A stretch of 64,000 bases of DNA, taken from positions 1-64,000 of the forward strand of contig JADNRY010000139.1 of assembly GCA_015501585.1 (NCBI GenBank). Reading direction: 5' to 3'. The notes beneath the pieces are model-generated. The model saw nothing but the letters and a program-made list of their open reading frames with translations. It was not told where the DNA came from and searched no databases. Origin of the DNA: Rhodocollybia butyracea. Lineage: Eukaryota > Basidiomycota > Agaricomycetes > Agaricales > Omphalotaceae. Made by a program: the position numbers and the translations under genes. Of this stretch, positions 32,418 to 43,746 are shown in pieces. Each line of letters opens with the position of its first letter. The stretch's first letter is position 1.

Positions 32418-34560
32418 TCAAGAACAAACAGGTGATGAGCAAGGGGGAGATGATGAAGGAAGAGGTGAAGCACCTCCAGAGGCAAGAGGTGAAGTAGCAG
32501 CAGCTTCAGCCTCTAATCCTTCAATGTCAACCTCAGTGAGGTCATCAGCCTCGACATCAAGCAAAAACTCTTTGTTGGATTGTGTGCTGCAACAATATAA
32601 GCATACTAATAAAATCTAAAGAAGTTGAAAATCACATACAGAATCAACTTATACAACCCTCTTCCAAAATTGTCAGCCCAGATCAGAGCTTTCTTGGCAA
32701 TCCTGTTGAATGATGAGAGATGATAGCAGTAACTGAAAAAAAATCAGTATTTATAAAGTCAAAGTTTATATAACATACTGAGGCCTAGCTGTATCGGAAA
32801 ACTCCACATGTCTGTGAACTCCTTCAGAGTATTCCTGAATTGCATGTTCGATCTATATGTAATGTCAAACTTAGTCCAGTGACAGTAAAAATGTAGATGC
32901 ACTTACGAAAGTAAGCATTAAAGCAACAGTAGTTGGTGCAATCTTCCTAACATTGACTATCTCTCTGAAGATTTCAATGTTTGCACCACCCTTAGTTGAG
33001 AACACTTCAAGGCGGAGAATATGAGCAACACCCTCACACCCAAAAGGAAGCTTTGTATCATAGGTTTTGAGCTAGCCAAAAAGATTAAAAAGCGAAAATA
33101 TAGTAGTAAGACTTGTTACCTCAGTATCCACATCACCGTACTTGTAGTGACCATCTTGTAAGAGCCATGCAACAAGGTCCCTCACCTCTGTAGGCCTCAT
33201 TTTGCCGGGAATACCAAAGCGCGTGGAAACCCACTCTCTGGCCTTAGCCATGCAGTTGGTGAAAAACCCACTACGGGCGTAGCCAAGCTTTAGTTGAACA
33301 GGTTAGATAAATACAAAGGGAAAAACACATTATAACATACAAATTGGACCAACTCCTGTTGCGTGTCGACACTGGCAAGAACTCTCGCAAATACTTCAAT
33401 CATGTTATCTTCACCTTTGTATTCATTGGCAAGGTCCTGAAGAATCTCCATGTTGTACGAGTGTTTGTCCACCGGAAAGGGTTGCTTGATTGCAGTTGAC
33501 CTCCTATTCATCTTCTTGCCTAGAATAGCCAAGCGGCGAGTCTTTGGCGTGAAATGTTTTTCCGTGATCTTACCACCTCGATGGCGGGCAGGCGGAGTGA
33601 GGATATTGGCGGACAAACTAGAGCGGGAGCGCGAACTGGAGGGAGAGCTTGAGAGACCTCGATGAGCTCGTGCTGATGCTTTTTTTGAAGGCGTTGAAGG
33701 TGCTGAGGAGACCTGCATCTGTAATGAAAAAAAAGAGGTGAAGTGGGACAAGGCTAAGTGAGAGGATTATTACAAAAGATAAACACTGTCTTACATTGTT
33801 TGTGGGGAAATCCACGTCCATGCTGTCGTCGTCATCGCCTCCGGGGACAGAGACGGCGGCCGTAGCACCTTCTTCATCGTTGTCATTGTCGTCATCACCA
33901 TGACCGTCCCCTTGACCTAAGATAGAGCGTGAAGGAACAGTGAGACCAGCACACACAATGGTCAAAGAAGAATACATACCTTCAAAAGTCAAATTGAACA
34001 AGAGAGCATTGGTGTCCTCATTGGGGTCCTCATCAAGAGGCGCATCCAGATCCTGGTTGTCTTCTCCATTCTGTTCCTCCTCGTCAAGAGGAGGAACAGA
34101 ATTACCATGACCGTCAAGGTCATGGTCACCAGGTCCATCAAGGACCTGGTGAGTGATGTCGTTGTTGTTGTCGTTCTGAGCTTCTCGCATGGCCCTTGCA
34201 TGCCTGCGAATCTCTAGTGAGACTAGTTATAAAATCAATAGTAAATGAAAAAAAAAAATACCTTCATCCCAAGTCTGTTGAGTTTTTTGTTGGGTTTCCT
34301 TCTTCTTCTGGAGCGCCAACGCCTTGAGATCCACCTCCTTCTTCTTAGAGGCAGCCTTGTGCACAGGAACCTTTGTCGCAGGGGCTTTCGCCGCAGGCGC
34401 CTTTGCCACCGCTCCCCTGGTTTTTGGGCCAGGCTTAGCGGCGGCGGTGGCAGCTCTTGTCTCTAGCAAAAACAGAATTAATCAACCAAGTAAAAAAAAG
34501 AAGTACGTGTCTCTTACTTTGGGAAATGACAGTAGCTGAAGCTGAGAACAAAAGTATCAG
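32418..34560 (-). CDS. DUF6532-like protein of a transposon-rich region
   Basis: This is a multi-exon minus-strand gene. The N-terminal part is alanine/lysine-rich (GAVAKAPAAKAPATK, about 34440-34260). A very acidic region follows (about 34190-33800, DNDEEGATAAV), then a serine-rich stretch (SSPSSSRSRSSL). The domain itself includes PVDKHSYNMEILQDLANEYK, VLASVDTQQELVQFV, WVSTRFGIPGKMRPTEVRDL, LPFGCEGVAHILRLEVF and IAPTTVALMLTFIEHAIQEY, then YCYHLSSFNRIAKK. The C-terminal exon is acidic and serine/proline-rich and ends at 32418. The pattern of histidine and aromatic residues fits DUF6532, common in agaricomycetes and often found near transposons. Its function is unknown. The start codon was not resolved. 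Several hairpins lie in its acidic exon. Confidence 0.55.
34028..34151 (-). repeat. Four consecutive hairpins with TTGAY loops
   Basis: Perfect stems flank a 5-nt loop reading TTGAC or TTGAT on the minus strand: 34028-34040 (4 bp), 34071-34099 (12 bp, CTGTTCCTCCTC), 34104-34126 (9 bp, ACCATGACC) and 34127-34151 (10 bp, CACCAGGTCC). The stems are unrelated in sequence. All lie in the coding exon of the DUF6532-like gene, where the loop is read as Leu-Asp. Confidence 0.9.
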
Positions 34561-35002
34561 TAGGCAAAGTAAAACAAATAATGAAAAAACCTACATGGCA
34601 TTTTGCATAGAGTAGAGAGATTAAGACAACAAAAAGAAAGTGAGGGGGAAAGGGAAAGGACACAAACTTTCAGGGTCATAGATGCACCTTTTATACGCCG
34701 CCCTTCGGCACTGTTGTGATGAACTTGGCGCGCAATACAATAGAGCCGGTTCATATCATGCTAACAGAACTATCGAAACGTCCATTTTATTTCAAACATA
34801 TGAGAACAAGAAACAAGAATATAAAAACAAAAACAAAACATCCACTCGCCGCCAGATTCCAAAGTCGGACCCTTGGGAAAGAGAATGAGAGAAAAAGTGT
34901 AAAGAAAAGAAAATCAAAGAAAGTGGGGCAGTATGGGAGCCCGACGGAAGAAATCCGCAAATGTATATATGTAGTGTTCAGCGAGATAGTATTCAGCATC
35001 CT

Positions 35003-36960
35003 TCAACTCCCCGATTCCACAAAGTCACATTGAATGAACCCTCGCCCCTGGCGGACTGTATCAGAATGCATGGGAGAGGATGACCGACTCCATCCCCTCA
35101 TTATCCGGAAGAACATGTTTAAAGCGTCTTGTCGCAAGTGCAAATCTGAGTGTCCAAAGGCAGGGGGGCCGTTCGCAAAAAGAGCTTCTTTGATGATCAG
35201 GTTCCGGTCCTCTCGAGTGCATGCCTCAAACTCATCCTCAATCTCCCCCTCTTCCCGGCGGGGCACAAGCTTGTACAAGTATCTATCAAGAAGGAGAAAT
35301 TCCTGTTTGAAAGAGATTTCGAAAATCTCCTGCAACACCTGCGTCTGGATGGAGTCGGGAAGCCTCGTGTACATCCTGCCGTTCCAGACCGAAGAAGCTT
35401 GGCTCAGGTCGGTGAGATCAACGGACTAAGTAGAAACAGGAAAGAATCAGTACAGGGAATAATAAGAAAAATATAGCACTCACAAAAGAACTTCCCATTT
35501 GAGCAGCAACCTCGTTCATCTCTTTACATGAGCTTAGCCTCAGCTTTGTTTGTTTCTGAGTTTAGAGAGCCATGCAATTCCAAGGAAAGTAACCTACGCC
35601 AGTCCTTCGCCGGTCGCTGGCAGACAATGGGGCCAAGGAGGTCGATAGCAGCAATGAAAACCTCATGCATTTTGAGATAAGTAAGGAAGTACTGCTGATG
35701 AGAGACCTCGTTCTCGTGGTTCGCAAATAAGGCAGGTTCAGGCAGCACGTATCCCGCGATTCACTCCTTGGCGAGGCATTTCATCGGGTTTGAATTTCTT
35801 GGATACAGAAAGAGAGGCCTTGTGTAAGAGCCCTGACTCTTAATGCCTCAGACCATGAGCAAGATCTCGTTCTATTAGAGAAATAGACCAAAACGAGTAT
35901 GTGGTACGAGGATAAGAGTAGACTAATTATGTAATATCGGCGCTAACGGCAATGAACGTGCCGTAGGCGTTACACCTTGACCCACTGTGGGAGTGCATGA
36001 GGCATTATCGGGGATTCTGATTCGAAGAATTTGTTCCTTTGGGGCTGCGGGTTTCCTGTTTTCCATTTTTCTGGAAAAAAAAATTAACATTCAAGCTGGC
36101 TTACAAGTACGGAGGGCCACTTACTCTGAGGCGGCTGCAAGGAAGACGAGGAACAAGAAGACGAAGGAGAAGATTGAATCTCAGCGCCAGGAGCTGAAGG
36201 CTGAACGTTAGACGGAGTGTTACTTTTAACGGAGTAGTTGACACCCTTCTGAACAAGGTTGGCGCCAAAAATTGCAGCAGGAAATGCGATGGTCCATGTT
36301 TCAACTGCCATTTTTCGAAATCGATCCCGAGATGCTTCAACAGATCCGTTGTAAACACTCGCTTGGACAGGCGTACAATCTCCAAAATCAATCCAGCTGT
36401 ATGGCATGCGCAGGGGCGGGTTTTTTGGGTCCACCCATTCCGCCACTTTTATAGTGCTCTCGTGTTCCAGAGATCTATAATACCACACGGGAATCCCGGC
36501 CTAGAAATACTTGGTTAGTGTCACGGTTACAACATCGACTATGGAAAATTACTTACTCAATACAGCCTTTCAACTACCAAGGAGTCCTCCGTGACCGCAC
36601 CTACAACATTGCAAAGAGACTGAACTTTCCATTCATCTGGTTCAGCAAATGTCGGCTTCACATCAACAAGCCAAGTAATCTGCGCTTCAATGAAAAGAAT
36701 CATCCGCTGAGCAATACGCCATCTCATCACTGCTTGCTCAAAGAGTGATGGGATGGTTAGCTGGGATAGTAGGTGACGGACTCGAGGGCGCAAGGTTCGA
36801 ATATCCGGATCATTGACAAACCGAGGGCTGGCCAATGAGCTGAAGAGTTTGAGAAATTTAGCATGCAACTCCTGTATCATTGTGGGAGAGAGATGTCTGA
36901 GAGGTGCCCCCGACAATCTCTGCCCATCAATGGGCTCAAAATCATCCTCAGAAGGAAGAG
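35003..36960 (-). pseudogene. Agaricomycete-specific hypothetical gene with a CGA-to-TGA stop
   Basis: Minus-strand exons read, in order: IFWALPSEDDFEPIDGQ and LRHLSPTMIQELHAKFLKLF (36960-36560), GIPVWYYRSLEHESTIKVAE (36510-36100), LPEPALFANHENEVSHQQYF (35750-35530), then YTRLPDSIQTQVLQEIFEIS to the end at 35003. The segment around VVERLY-stop-AGIPVWYYR crosses an intron in phase 0. The family expects Arg where TGA (36557-36559) now stands, so a CGA codon has become TGA. I know this protein type only as a conserved uncharacterised family in mushroom genomes, often near Plavaka-like transposons. Function unknown. Confidence 0.55.
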
Positions 36961-37100
36961 CCCAGAAGATGTAAGTGTCGTTGCCAGCACCCGGATATGA
37001 ATGAGAGAATGAAAAGGAAGATTGTCGTTGAATGGCTGGGCGTTAAGAAGCATGTCGTGTTTGCTGTAGTGAAGCTCAGCGCAGATGAACAGACTGAGGC

Positions 37101-38684
37101 TGGTTGAGAGACTTAAGTATGAGTGGGGGAATGGTTTTCATGTTTGGCAAGGTAAGAAAATCCCCTCCTGTACATTGGGATAGCGAATACCAACCAGTCT
37201 GTCATACGCTTTGAGTAGCGCATTCTCCCATGGCTAGTTGGAGACGCTTCGTCCAGGGAGTGGGTAGAATGGCTTCAAATCAATGACTTACCATGATGTA
37301 CGAGAAGGTGTCTGGCTCTCAAAGTTAGCAAAAGAACTAAATATAAATCACATAACTACATACCTGCGAAAGAGAATGGTAGACAAGTCCAAAAAGTCTT
37401 CTTCGTTGTAGTACTGGGCAATCAGCGTTAGCAATGACGCCACTTTACCGATAACAGATTTTATCCTTACCTGGGCTTAGTGTCCGAGTTCAACGTCGAG
37501 GCAGATCTCCAGCGTAAAGTTGGGTCTGCGTCAAATACTCTCATTGATGTAAAGTCTCTCGAGAGTAGTAGATATTAACAGTGTCAAGCTGATAAATACC
37601 TATGTTTTGAGTCAGTGTCAACGTCAAGTTGAACACTGAAGAGTTGGGCGAGGCTTGAGGTGAGGCTGATAAGGAGAGAGAGAGGAATGAAAGGAGGCGG
37701 GGATGAGACAATAAGAGTGGCCGTGAGCGTAAGAAAGAGAAAGTTTTATGCTTTGCCTTGAGGCTGCATGTTCACGTGTTAACAAGTCAGACCGAAGACC
37801 AAAGCGCCAAAAGTTTCTCAAGTCAGAAGCGCCTGGGCCACGCACAGGATACTCAGGTGACCTAAGTCACCTGAGCATCAACGTCGCCTCTTTCATCTAC
37901 CACCACTACCTCTTCGCCTCCGCCACCACCTCTTCGTCCGAGTCGTCGTGATCCAATTTACTTGGATTGCGAACGCCTCGCCCAGTATGAGTTTGATATT
38001 CATACTAGCGCGTTACCTCCTGGTGCTGAGTTTGACATTCAGCCCAGGCTTTTGTTGGCAGCCAAACTTGATGTTCAGCTGTCTCGTTGACAACATTTTC
38101 GAATCAAGGAGCTCCTAGCCGTAAGTTTTCTTATTCGTGGTACCTGTTTGGCTGGCAGTGCTGACTTTCTCGGGCAGCTGTACCGTTGACATTTTTAAAC
38201 AATTGAGGGGATGGCGGTAAGTTTTTTGCCTTTTGTACCTATGTAGCAGCACTGATCTTGTTGTCCAGCTGTATCATGGAATGGAGGAGGTGATTATGGT
38301 AAGTTTGTCTGTACGCTGTACACCATTAGTAGCACTGACTCCGGTTTCATTGTACTTACGGGGTTTAGACTCAAGGAGATAGCCTATCAGATATCTTTTG
38401 TTCGCCCTGGTAAGTATGCCGACTCTCATTTTACCGCTTTATCCTGACTTGATAAGTTACCAAGACTCATTCACCCCACGACAATAGAACTTGATGTTCT
38501 CACTGCCTGGTTAGAACTTGACGTTCTAATAGGCTCATACCTGGCATTTGAGTCAGATACTCAAGGCCACCTGAACTCGATGTTCAGGCAGTTCAAATCC
38601 TGGCACTCCGTGAATCTATCTATTATCGTTTAGCATATTTTTCATTCATTCCGCAGTGATGACACTTACACAAAAACACAGGTC
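37101..38684. other. Region upstream of the KDZ transposase, with hairpins but no supported gene
   Basis: It contains a strong palindrome at 37852-37875 (10-bp arms CTCAGGTGAC, CTAA loop) and the TTGAY-loop hairpin series. ORFs here are short and lack features. Confidence 0.5.
37985..38588 (+). repeat. Series of hairpins with TTGAY loops upstream of the KDZ transposase
   Basis: Stem-loop units are: 37985-38005 (GTATGAGT, loop TTGAT, one wobble), 38025-38043 (GCTGAGT, loop TTGAC, one wobble), 38486-38500 (AGAAC, loop TTGAT), 38511-38529 (TTAGAAC, loop TTGAC) and 38570-38588 (CCTGAAC, loop TCGAT). One more, at 38548-38564, has loop CAGAT. Stems differ but loops are nearly constant. Confidence 0.85.
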
Positions 38685-38828
38685 TTGAATTTTGCGCATT
38701 TGCGGGCGGATTCGGATCCAGAAAACCAGAAAAATGTGAGTCATTTTTCTTTTTTTTCTTGTTTTGTCTTCTCTTTCTCCCTGCAAATCCTGTTGATGAG
38801 ACTGACTTCTTTCTTCCTTGTATTAGCT

Positions 38829-41800
38829 ATGCCTCTTTGCCCTGCCGATTGCAGACACTGGTTCGCCACTGACCGCAGTCTCAACAGTCACATTACCCAG
38901 GCTCAGTCTTGCATCTGGTATCGTGCACACCAGAAATCGGCAGCCATCGATAACTTTACAGCGCAACTAAATCAGGAGGACTTGGGCGAAGAATTCATGG
39001 CTAGGGCGATTGACAGACATGCCAGTGAACCTCCGGAGATCAACAATGATGAGGCTGGAGAATTACTCCAACAATTTGAGGAAGAGCATGATGTGTTTCA
39101 TTTTGTTCCAGTGGTTGAGGAACTTGCGCTTGGTCAAGCTGGTCCTGGGCCTTCCACACAATCTCACAGGGACTGTCTAGCAGATTGTCAACTAGGGGCC
39201 AAAGTTTGGTCCTTTGATAATGAAGATCTTGTTATGTTTGATGTCGAGCACCTGACCGCCGGAGCACGCATTCAAATGGACAAGTTGCTTTATGAGTGGT
39301 GGCGTGCCTCTCATGATTTTTCCAATGACTCCCCGATGGATGGTAGCACTGAACCTTCCAATATCTATGCCCCTTTTGCGTCAGAGATGGATTGGCGTAT
39401 TGCAGACTGGGTGGTGAAGGATAATATCGGGCATAGTTCACTCAACAGGCTGCTTGGAATACCTGGTGTGAGTGTTTTCGACACCTCTACTTCAATATCT
39501 GACCATCTTTATCTAGGTCATTGAGAAACTCGGCCTATCTTACATGAACATCGCTGGACTACACAAGTGTGTAGATTCAATATGCCCATGTGCTGGCGAG
39601 TGGAAGGTTTGCCGCTTGGCCTTCACTGATCAGCCAGACGAAGAATTTGTTCTTCATCATCACGACATTGTTGAGGTGGTAAAAAGTCTCTGGGGAGATT
39701 CCTCACTCACAAAGCACTTGGTCTACCGCCCAAAGTCTGTTTTCCAGGACAAGGAGCATTCACGGCAGACTTATTCAGAAATGTGGACAGGCAAATGGTG
39801 GCAGTTCACCCAGGTACGCTTTCTCACATGTCATTTTTTTTGCCTTTGCTCACTTGATTTAGGATAAGCTATGGAAAGGCTCAACCGTGGCTCCACTCAT
39901 TATTGCCACTGATAAAACTCAGCTTACAGTATTCTCTGGCAGCAAGCAGGCCTATCCTGTATACCTCACTCTTGGAAACATACCCCAAGCTCTTTGACGC
40001 AAACCCTCGCAGCAAGCATGTGTTCTTCTTGCCTATCTGCCAGTCAAAAAGTTGAATAAGGCAGATCTCATTAGACGTGAGGCCACCGGGCAATATCACC
40101 ATCTATTCCATGAAGCTATGCGACAAGTAATGGCCCCTCTCATAGCTGCTGGCAAGGATGGTGCAGTGTTGAGATGGCTAGTGCAGATGGAGAAGTTTGA
40201 CGTGTTCATCCTATTTTTGCAAGCTATGTCGCAGATTTTCCAGAACAGTGTTTAGTAACCTGCTGCAAGCATGGGACTTGTCCCAAGTGTCGGGCTTCTT
40301 CGAACGCACTTGGCAAAAAAGGCCCGTTTGAGCCACGAACACAGTCCTGGACGCTAGGTGTGATGAGTGAAGCATGCTCCTCTACCACCTCTGCTGCTCA
40401 ATACTTTGAGTCATGCATGAATCAAGATGTCTCGGGATACGTTTATCGTCCGTTTTGGGATGAACATCCTCATACAGATATTCATCTCAGCATTACCCCA
40501 GATGTTCTCCACCAACTTTATCAAGGTGTCCTTAAGCATATCATTGGCTGGGCTCAAAAGGTCCTCACTGAAGAAGAACTCAACCGCCGCATTCATTCTC
40601 TTCCCCCATCATATGGTGTCCGCCATTTCAAAAATGGCATTTCTGCTCTATCCCAAATCAGGGGCTCTGAATGCAAAAACATGGCAAAAAATCCTTCTTG
40701 GGTGTCTCATTGGTTCTGACATGCCCAAGCCTGCTATCACTGCTGTTTGTGCTATTCTGGACTTCATATACCTTGCTCAATACTCACTCCATGATGATGA
40801 GACTTTATCATACATGGAGGATGCACTTTGCACTTGGCATAAGCATAAGAACTGTTTCATTGTGTTGGACATTTGTGAACATTTCAATATTCCCAAATTC
40901 CATTCCCTTTTACATTATATCCAGTCCATTTGATTCTTTGGCGCCACAGACAACTATAACACCGAGATGTTCGAACGTTTACACATCAATTTTGCAAAAA
41001 AAAGGATGGAGAGCATCCAATAAACATGATGAATTTCCTCAGATGACACGATGGCTTTCACGCCAGGAAAATGTTCAATCCTTTAATCGTGAGCTGTCCT
41101 GGATTTCGGAGCAACAATCGTTGGCAGCTGCATCTTCTTCCGTCACTTTGAATCCCATCAAGTCTCCATCCTCTTCTATTCTTCTTCCCAAGTTTCCGAC
41201 GGCTCCCAACAAGTCCCTTCAAATCATTGAAAAAACTCACCGCGTTCCGCTATTTTCCCAACACCTGAAAGCATATCTTGAAATGCTCAAGGTACAGGCC
41301 ACACCTTCCACTGTTCGAGATGCACTTGAGAAGCAGTTACCGTTTCAACGCTTGGATGTATTTTATTCGTTCAAATTTTCACCAGAGAAATTAGAAGAGG
41401 GAATTGATATGAAAGATGTTGTTAAGGCCTCGCCACTGAATGGTGGAAGGTTTGACACTGTTGTTGTGTTGACTAGTGAGGAGGCTGAGAGCACTGGTCT
41501 TTCTGGTTCACAACATTTCTATCTCTTCTGTGGCTTTTACACTAATGTTTATTTGTAGGTACACATATAGGTCGGGTGAAGGTTATCTTCCGTTTACCCA
41601 CAGAAGTGTCCCTTATTGGTTCTAATAAAACGAAAGCTCCCCCAATCTGGCCACAAACAACTCTTGCCTTTATAGAGTGGTTTACAGCTCCATCATTATC
41701 AGACAGTGCCCGGGGTAGTCACAACATGGCATCTGTTCAGAAATCTCCTAGAAGGACAACTGATAATTCACTCCCTTGGTCTATTATACCGCTAGCTAAT

Positions 41801-41899
41801 ATTTGCCAGTCTTGTATGCTTGTTCCAGATTTTTGTAAGGTTCCCAATGTTTCGTCATTACTTTCATCTCAAGTTTTGGATTCAGTTGATATTTTTTAA
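38829..41899 (+). pseudogene. KDZ/Plavaka-type transposase, decayed
   Basis: The N-terminal zinc finger reads CPADCRHWFATDRSLNSH. The catalytic region follows, with LIIATDKTQLTVFSGSKQAY and the IPQAL-stop-RKPS block. Then come YHHLFHEAMRQVMAPLIAAG, ITPDVLHQLYQGVLKHIIGW, CEHFNIPKFHSLLHYIQSI, GATDNYNTEMFERLHINFAK and WRASNKHDEFPQMTRWLSR, all characteristic of the agaricomycete Plavaka family of KDZ/CACTA-like transposases. Lesions: TGA at 39995-39997 and TGA at 40931-40933 stand where Arg (CGA) is expected, and one extra A in the A-run near 40997-41004 shifts the frame before GWRASNK. The element is therefore probably not autonomous. The last part (41000-41899) remains open, but its fit to the family C-terminus is less clear. 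Confidence 0.75.
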
Positions 41900-42380
41900 T
41901 TAATAATTGGTTATCAGTTTACACTTATAAAACTATATACAAGTAGTTCATTATATCTCCTCAGTGTTTTGTTAATACTAGTGTTGGACTTTTGCAGTTA
42001 AAGTTGATGTAGTTCACGATCATTGAAGTCAGTTGTGTGTGTCACTGAGTGAAGGGTTTTCACAAATAACTTGAGTTCACTCAGTAGTTTACAAGGATGC
42101 TTGAGTTTACATCTAGGACTAACAATTACTTAGGTGAGCCAAAGGGTATCTGGAGTAGACAATACCAGGTATGACTGACTTGAGTGCACTGAAGTCATCA
42201 AATGATGAACCCAAGCACACCCAAGGCTAGGCATGGCTGAGCCCTGCTCTTGGATCAACCTGAGCTGACTTGAGATGGCTTGGGAGGCTTGGGAGGCTCA
42301 AGTATAGGCTTTGAAGCCTCCTAAACCTGAGTGCACTTTAAACCCACTTGAGCCTGAAGTGCTTTTCCTGATGTGTTCCC
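41900..42380. repeat. Subterminal array of CTTGAG/CTCAAG motifs, right
   Basis: Repeated ACTTGAG, GCTTGAG, CTCAAG and CCCAAGC words occur in both orientations at 42060-42380, resembling the array at 31.7-32.15 kb. They overlap the 3' end of the ORF pair at 42298-43044. Confidence 0.5.
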
Positions 42381-43044
42381 TTGCAGTTGCCTCGGCCTGA
42401 GCTCTCTGCAAGAATAACCCAAATGCCTGAAGAGCAGACTCCCCAATGTTCTTGTCCACCTCAAGCTCATCCTCTACTCTCTCATCATATTCAGGTGCGA
42501 GCCCTTCTTCCTCCAATGCGACAAAATTATTGATAATGTCATTTAGGTCAGTGGAGTCATCCGCTCTGTCCAGAGAATTGTGGATTGGGAGATTGTCTGG
42601 GGAATGGGAAACTGGGTTTGAAGTACCGGTAGAGGTTTGGAGAATGTGCGCAGCACTTGCTTTTGCAGCGTTTCGCGCTTGGGCAAGCACAGAGCCTTTT
42701 TTTGTCCCATTTACGCTGGTCGGGGCGCACTTCTCTGTTTCCTTTTTAGGACTTTTATATAGATCTGTAAGCATTTACATAATGCACAGCCACTGCAAAT
42801 TTACGGGCGTCGGGTCGTCCCCCAGTTTTTCTTTCATTGCTCTGTACTTATTACATCGAAATATGCATTTTAAATTTTCAAGGAAAAACACTTCAAAATC
42901 AATGGTTTTGTCTGAATTTTTTTCATACAAAGTATAGTTATACATTATGTAGTAATATCCTATGATAGTTTGAGCATGTCTGACGAAGGATGAAGGCAAA
43001 ATAAGTCGTCCATCAAGGGATGGGAGTGGGCTTATGTAACCCAT
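42298..43044 (-). pseudogene. Single ORF of unknown type interrupted by one TAA
   Basis: Two ORFs in the same frame (43044-42775 and 42774-42298) are separated only by TAA at 42777-42775, which lies between two ATG codons. Joined, they would cover 248 codons. The first part has FLENLKCIFRCNKYRAMKEK and DDPTPVNLQWLC. The second part is acidic and polar (DSTDLNDIINNF, EDELEVDKNIGES). No domain is recognised. It may be a nonsense mutation, or the second ORF may simply start at its own ATG. Confidence 0.4.
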
Positions 43045-43351
43045 ATCAGTTCCTTGTGTCGTCTACCTTAGGCACCATAAGGGGATGGATTGCATTGAAA
43101 AATCTAGATGACGTTTGGTCAAAGCTGGCTGAGCATTACCAAATTGGGTAATGCCATCAAAACAGTAAAAGCCTGCTTGTACATGGATATTCTGCCCTGT
43201 AAGAGTGCAGATAGAATCTTTATATATATAAGAGGTCCCTGAAGCAAGATTACAGTGATAGCTGCGGTCAAAGCTGTTTTATTACCTTTTGCAGCCATGG
43301 ACTTGAGTGACAATTACCTTGTACTCAGAGTGGACCCCGGGCCCTTGGTAA

Positions 43352-43746
43352 CATCAGGAAAAGCCATTTTTGCCTAGGTGACCCCAGAGTGGCCTAAAGC
43401 AAACTAGGTGACCTATGAATCCTATGGCATCCTAGGAATTTGGGCTCGTCCCTTGCCAGTCAAGGCTCTTGAGGATTCCCTAGGGTATCCTAGGCAAACC
43501 CAGGGCAAGCCTAGGTTTGCCCAGGTTTGCCCAGGTGTTCCCCAGGTGTTCCCCAGGTGTTCCCCAGGTGTTCCCCAGGAGCACCTGGGCAAACCTGGGC
43601 AGACCTAGGCTTGCCTAGGGAATCCTCAAGAGCCTTGACTGGCAAGGGACGAGCCCAAATTCCTAGGATGCCAAAGGATTCATAGGTCACCTAGTTTGCT
43701 TTAGGCCACTCTGGGGTCACCTAGGCAAAAACGGCTTTTCCTGATG
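43352..43746. mobile_element. 395-bp foldback (long inverted repeat) element
   Basis: The left arm starts CATCAGGAAAAGCC and the right arm ends GGCTTTTCCTGATG. The arms run about 170 bp each and are about 98% identical as reverse complements. The centre holds an 11-bp tandem repeat (AGGTGTTCCCC, four copies, 43533-43577) plus CCTAGG-rich words. There is no coding capacity. It resembles a MITE or foldback element, but no clear target duplication was seen. Confidence 0.85.

Larger units (their letters stand above)
31700..42380. mobile_element. Possible composite KDZ/Plavaka-like element carrying extra genes
   Basis: Motif arrays at both ends (31.7-32.15 and 42.06-42.38 kb) share CTTAAACCCACTT-like blocks (31.89 and 42.33 kb). 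Between them lie a DUF6532-like gene, a decayed agaricomycete gene and a KDZ transposase. The ends are in the same rather than inverted orientation for the block that I compared, and no target duplication was found, so the borders are tentative. Confidence 0.35.
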
